This document shows, one piece after another, positions 60,676-64,000 of a DNA stretch of 64,000 nt. This DNA is from an uncultured Lachnospiraceae bacterium. GTDB taxonomy: Bacteria > Bacillota > Clostridia > Lachnospirales > Lachnospiraceae. Position numbers and translations under genes: made by a program. Location of the stretch: the NCBI GenBank assembly GCA_947564735.1, contig CANOEC010000016.1, positions 1-64,000 on the forward strand, in the 5' to 3' direction. The notes under the pieces were generated by a model. The model searched no databases, was not told where the DNA came from, and saw nothing but the letters and a program-made list of their open reading frames with translations. Within the stretch, counting starts at the first letter, position 1; every line of letters starts with the position of its first letter.

Positions 60676-60769
60676 GCTGACATAACCCTCTCATTCAACC
60701 CTGTCTTTTCATCTTCTTCGTTTACGCGGCTAAACCAGCCATCCTTACCCTGCAATCCGCCGCCTACTA

Positions 60770-61426
60770 TCAGTGCACCAACGCGATAACCGCATCAACC
60801 ACCTCGTCAATTGACTTATCAGAAGAATCCAAAAGCACCGCGTCTTCTGCCTGCATAAGCGGTGATATCTCCCTCGTCATATCCTTTCTGTCGCGTTCAA
60901 TAATATCCTGTTCTATCGTATCCAAATCGCAGGAAACGCCCTTATCCGTAAGCTCCTTATATCGTCTTTGGGCGCGTACCCGGCTGTCCGCCGTCAGATA
61001 TACTTTGACCTGCGCATCGGGCAGCACACATGTACCGATATCCCTGCCGTCCATCACCACATTCTCAGAAGCCGCCAGCCTGCGCTGTAATTCCACCAGC
61101 TTCTTGCGGACATTGGGGTTTGGGCTGCTGGCAGACGCCATATTGCCCACTTTTTCCGAACGAATCAAATCATTTACATTCTCACCGTTTAAATATACAA
61201 TCTGTTCGCCGTTCTCATGACCGATTGAAATATCCGCCTCAGCGCATTTGACGTTAATTTTTTCCGTATCTGAGGGCTGAACCTGTTCCCTGAGCAGATA
61301 CAGAGCCATCGCACGGTACATGGCACCCGTATCGACATAGATATACCCCAGCTTTTTCGCTATTTTCTTTGCTATCGTGCTCTTACCGGCGCCTGCCGGT
61401 CCGTCAATGGCTATATTATAACTCAT
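60770..61426 (-). CDS. cmk: Cytidylate kinase
   Basis: Phosphorylates CMP and dCMP with ATP. The 218-aa protein has the P-loop DGPAGAGKST (about 8-17), the CMP-binding DGRDIGTCVLPDAQVKVYLTA and the RRYKELTDKG/RDRKDMTREISPL lid region. The start at 61426 has AGAGG 7 nt upstream and restores the family length. A longer reading from 61519 would overlap the upstream flavoprotein gene. Confidence 0.95.
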   Translation of the reverse strand: MSYNIAIDGPAGAGKSTIAKKIAKKLGYIYVDTGAMYRAMALYLLREQVQPSDTEKINVKCAEADISIGHENGEQIVYLNGENVNDLIRSEKVGNMASASSPNPNVRKKLVELQRRLAASENVVMDGRDIGTCVLPDAQVKVYLTADSRVRAQRRYKELTDKGVSCDLDTIEQDIIERDRKDMTREISPLMQAEDAVLLDSSDKSIDEVVDAVIALVH

Positions 61427-61448
61427 ATCTTTTCCTCTTCTTTCTGTT

Positions 61449-62705
61449 TCACTGTAGTTTACTTTCCCTTCCCGCGCCCGGTATACTGCTTCCCGCAAGA
61501 TGTCCGGTGGACCATGCAATCTGCAAATTGAACCCTCCCGTCACCGCGTCAAGATCAAGCAGCTCTCCTGCAAAATAAAGCCCCTTTACAAGCTTTGATT
61601 CCATTGTGGACGGATTCACTTCTTTCACATTGACGCCGCCCTGCGTGATAATCGCTTCATTATAGTCCCGCAGACCGCTCACATGCATCGTAAGCCCTTT
61701 GGTAAGCGAAACCAGTCTGCTCCGCTCTTCTTTTGTTATCTCATGAACCTTTTTCTCCGCACCGATGCCGGACAATTCAATCATCACCGGCATAAGCTTC
61801 GCCGGATACAATCCGCCTATCACATTCTTAAACTGTTTGTTCAGATTCTGTTCAAAATCTCTCAGAATGCGCTTGTCAAGCTGTTCCACAGTAAGCGCCG
61901 GTTTTAGGTCGATTAAAACCGTAGTCTGTTTTTTATCTTTACACTTGCCGTAATAACTGCTGGCTGACAACACCAGCGGTCCACTGATTCCAAAATGTGT
62001 AAACAGCATCTCGCCAAATCCCTGCCATACCTTTTTTGTACCGCTAAGCATAGTCAGACGGACATTTTTAAGCGACAGTCCCTGCAGGGAACCGCACCAA
62101 GGCTCCTGAATCTCCATCGGCACCAGTGCCGGTACGCATTCCTTTATCGTATGTCCTACCATTTCAGCCATACGGTAGCCGTCACCGCACGCCCCCGTCG
62201 TCGGATAAGACAGCCCGCCCGTCGCCAGTATGACCGCATCCGCCAAAAGCCGTGTACCGTCTGTTAAAAGCACACCCGTCACAGCGCCATCCTGTACCGT
62301 CACTTCTTTGACCGTAGTCTTATGCCGCACCGAGACGCCTTTCTTTTTTAACATCCGCTCAAACGCCGCTATGACATCCGAAGAATGATCGGATACCGGG
62401 AACACCCGCTCTCCGCGCTCTACCTTCAACGGACAGCCCGCCTCTTTTAAAAAAGCTTCCATCTGCTTATTGTCAAAATCATAAAACGCGCTGTACAAAA
62501 ACTTCGGATTGCTCACAATATTCCCAAAGAGCTTGTCCGGTTCGCAGTCATTGGTCACATTACAGCGTCCTTTGCCCGTTATATACAGTTTCTTCCCAAG
62601 CTTTTCGTTCTGCTCTAACAGCACAACATTATGCCCGCATTCTGCGGCGGCGTACGCTGCCATCATACCGGCTGCGCCGCCGCCTGCCACAATCACACTG
62701 CCCAT
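61449..62705 (-). CDS. HI0933-family FAD-dependent oxidoreductase
   Basis: A 418-aa flavoprotein of the HI0933/YhiN family. The FAD Rossmann motif GGGAAGMMAAYAAAE is at the N terminus and GKGRCNVTND near residue 40 is a family signature. A C-terminal FAD motif, GLYFAGELLDLDAVTGGFNLQIAWSTGHLAG, closes the fold. Relatives include steroid reductases of gut Clostridia (BaiN) and many uncharacterised proteins, so the substrate is not known. GGAG lies 9 nt before the ATG at 62705; it overlaps neither neighbour and lies 22 bp before cmk. Confidence 0.9.
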   Translation of the reverse strand: MGSVIVAGGGAAGMMAAYAAAECGHNVVLLEQNEKLGKKLYITGKGRCNVTNDCEPDKLFGNIVSNPKFLYSAFYDFDNKQMEAFLKEAGCPLKVERGERVFPVSDHSSDVIAAFERMLKKKGVSVRHKTTVKEVTVQDGAVTGVLLTDGTRLLADAVILATGGLSYPTTGACGDGYRMAEMVGHTIKECVPALVPMEIQEPWCGSLQGLSLKNVRLTMLSGTKKVWQGFGEMLFTHFGISGPLVLSASSYYGKCKDKKQTTVLIDLKPALTVEQLDKRILRDFEQNLNKQFKNVIGGLYPAKLMPVMIELSGIGAEKKVHEITKEERSRLVSLTKGLTMHVSGLRDYNEAIITQGGVNVKEVNPSTMESKLVKGLYFAGELLDLDAVTGGFNLQIAWSTGHLAGSSIPGAGRESKLQ

Positions 62706-62779
62706 CTTTATCCACTCCAAAGAATAACTTCAAAGATACATTCTTTGTTCTCTATCATTTAATTCCACCGTTTCGCAAA

Positions 62780-63709
62780 TCACTCTTCCTTCTTGCGTAA
62801 CGAGTAGTTTAACATGGGTTCCTCGTCAATAAAATTAATTTCATCATTTAAATAAACCTGATAATTATTCCATGCCTCTTCTAAATTTTTCAGATTCTTC
62901 TTCACATCCTCCGGTCGTTTCAGGCACATCGCCACGACAAGCGCATTAATCACGCTAAGAGGCGCCACAAGAGAGTCTACAATTGACACCATATCACTTC
63001 TGGCAAGCAGATTACAGGACGAATAAAGATTCATCGGAGAATGCACGGAATCCGTAACCGTGATAACCTTTGCGTTTCTGTCATTGGCAAACTCCATTGC
63101 CTTCAACGTGCGCATAGAATACCTTGGAAAGCTGATGCCTATCATAGCGTCCTGCTCACCGATACGAATCATCTGTTCAAACGTCTCGGACACGCTTGTG
63201 GTCTTGAGCAGTATCACATTCCCGCGAATCATATTCAGATAAAAATGTAAAAAATCAGCCAGCGGCTCACAGCTTCTGACACCCATGATATAGACGTTTT
63301 CAGCCTCCAAGATAATGTCTACCGCCGTCTCAAACGCAACCGGATCAAGACTCTGTATCGTATCCTTTATTTTTTCTATATCCGCTTCCAACACGGAAGT
63401 CAATATTTCCGACTGCGTACTCTTGCCGTATTTCGCGCCGATTTTCTGTACGGAATTAATCTTGTTTTGTACCCAGTCCTCCAAATCCCGCTGAAATTCC
63501 GGATAGCCATTGTAGCCGATAAACATTGCATAGCGGACAACAGTAGACTCGCTGACGCCAACCGTTTCACCAAGCTTTGCCGCCGTCATGAATACCGCCT
63601 GATCGTAATGGTCATAGATGAATGCAGAAATCGCCTTTTGTCCCTTACTCATTCTGCCATAATGTTCATTGATTCTTGTGATAATATCATACCGGTTCTG
63701 TATCGCCAT
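62780..63709 (-). CDS. RpiR/MurR family transcriptional regulator
   Basis: A 309-aa regulator with an N-terminal HTH_6 domain (about 8-85, including AAKLGETVGVSESTVVRYAMFIGYNGYPEFQRDLED) and a C-terminal SIS sugar-phosphate-binding domain (about 125-265, with VYIMGVRSCEPLADFLHFYLNM and MIGISFPRYSMRTL). Such proteins sense phosphorylated sugars and control their catabolism. No sugar genes are adjacent in the window, so the target is unknown. It may be linked to genes beyond the right edge. Confidence 0.9.
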   Translation of the reverse strand: MAIQNRYDIITRINEHYGRMSKGQKAISAFIYDHYDQAVFMTAAKLGETVGVSESTVVRYAMFIGYNGYPEFQRDLEDWVQNKINSVQKIGAKYGKSTQSEILTSVLEADIEKIKDTIQSLDPVAFETAVDIILEAENVYIMGVRSCEPLADFLHFYLNMIRGNVILLKTTSVSETFEQMIRIGEQDAMIGISFPRYSMRTLKAMEFANDRNAKVITVTDSVHSPMNLYSSCNLLARSDMVSIVDSLVAPLSVINALVVAMCLKRPEDVKKNLKNLEEAWNNYQVYLNDEINFIDEEPMLNYSLRKKEE

Positions 63710-63755
63710 GTCCTACGCAACTATATCCTTCCTGTTCTGTGTCATTCTGCCGCAT

Positions 63756-64000
63756 CTATACATTCAAGAACGCCTTATACGATTCTTCCAGAAGCTTCAC
63801 CGTATCGGCTTCCGGCAAGTCGTAATCACCTGTAAGAGACATACACGCCGAACCATGGATAAAAATCCACATCCGCATAAACATGCCGCTGGGGTCTTTG
63901 CACCCGTATACCTTCGCATGATTGATTTCTCTGACAACTGCCCCCTTCTCACCGTTCAGCAAATCATACAGACTCTTTCCATGTCTGTTCTCCGCCATAA
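63756..64000 (-). CDS. Partial TetR-type regulator, C-terminal fragment
   Basis: The window ends inside this gene or very close to its start. The visible 80 residues (SLYDLLNGEKGAVVREIN to ADTVKLLEESYKAFLNV) look like the C-terminal ligand-binding part of a TetR/AcrR regulator of the WHG type (MWIFIHGSACMSLTG). No DNA-binding helix-turn-helix is present, so the true start is most likely beyond position 64000. The in-frame Met at 63998 should not be taken as the start. Confidence 0.6.
   Translation of the reverse strand, partial: MAENRHGKSLYDLLNGEKGAVVREINHAKVYGCKDPSGMFMRMWIFIHGSACMSLTGDYDLPEADTVKLLEESYKAFLNV

Overview
The window looks like chromosome of a Lachnospiraceae-type Clostridia. The evidence is mid-range GC by eye, strong GGAGG ribosome-binding sites, an rnfCDGEAB cluster, a Firmicutes-type T-box, a 6S-like RNA, a cmk-ispH-rpsA block, BspA-like surface proteins with PxTG sorting signals, and a SleB-type hydrolase and SpoIID-like protein that fit a spore-forming lineage. 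Nothing looks like a phage, plasmid, insertion sequence or CRISPR array. Most genes are on the minus strand.

Layout. 1-3.6 kb: a minus-strand operon for 2-oxoglutarate synthesis, with a candidate Re-type citrate synthase, a GntR/FCD regulator and NADP isocitrate dehydrogenase. A perfect 12-bp palindrome overlaps the promoter -10. 3.6-4.5 kb: a leaderless subtilase. 4.6-14.4 kb: a surface module, with a class B sortase followed by two BspA-like proteins of 1861 and 946 aa. 14.7-16.0 kb: three small plus-strand genes led by a Cys/Gly/Asn-rich microprotein. 16-22.6 kb: leuS, an EF-G paralogue and tyrA. 22.6-30 kb: VanZ, PilZ, queA, an M18 aminopeptidase and pheST under a T-box. 30-35 kb: a YihY protein, a SpoIID-like protein, 6S RNA and a diguanylate cyclase. 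35-41.7 kb: pckA, deoC, a Si-type citrate synthase on the plus strand, a lone receiver domain and thrC. 41.8-45.7 kb: a SleB hydrolase, an odd AP2/degenerate-HNH/AP2 protein, a GH25 muramidase and apbE.

45.7-51.3 kb holds the most unusual system, a TerY-P-type signalling operon. It encodes a Hanks kinase with a zinc ribbon, a cytosolic leucine-rich-repeat protein, a TerY-like vWA protein, a PP2C phosphatase, a detached TerY-C zinc domain and a ferredoxin-containing aldo/keto reductase. It lies directly downstream of rnfCDGEAB (51.4-56.5 kb). ApbE, encoded about 6 kb away, is the enzyme type that attaches FMN to RnfG and RnfD. 56.7-64 kb: a YprB-like nuclease, an orphan CheR, rpsA, ispH, cmk, an HI0933-type flavoprotein, an RpiR regulator and a TetR fragment cut by the window end.

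The main hunting results are the TerY-P operon with its extra LRR protein, a family of short hairpin-bearing leader repeats lying sense to the gene that follows, the operator inside the citrate synthase promoter, two unrelated citrate synthases in one genome, a Cys-rich tail on RnfE, and shared N- and C-terminal signatures on the two sortase substrates.
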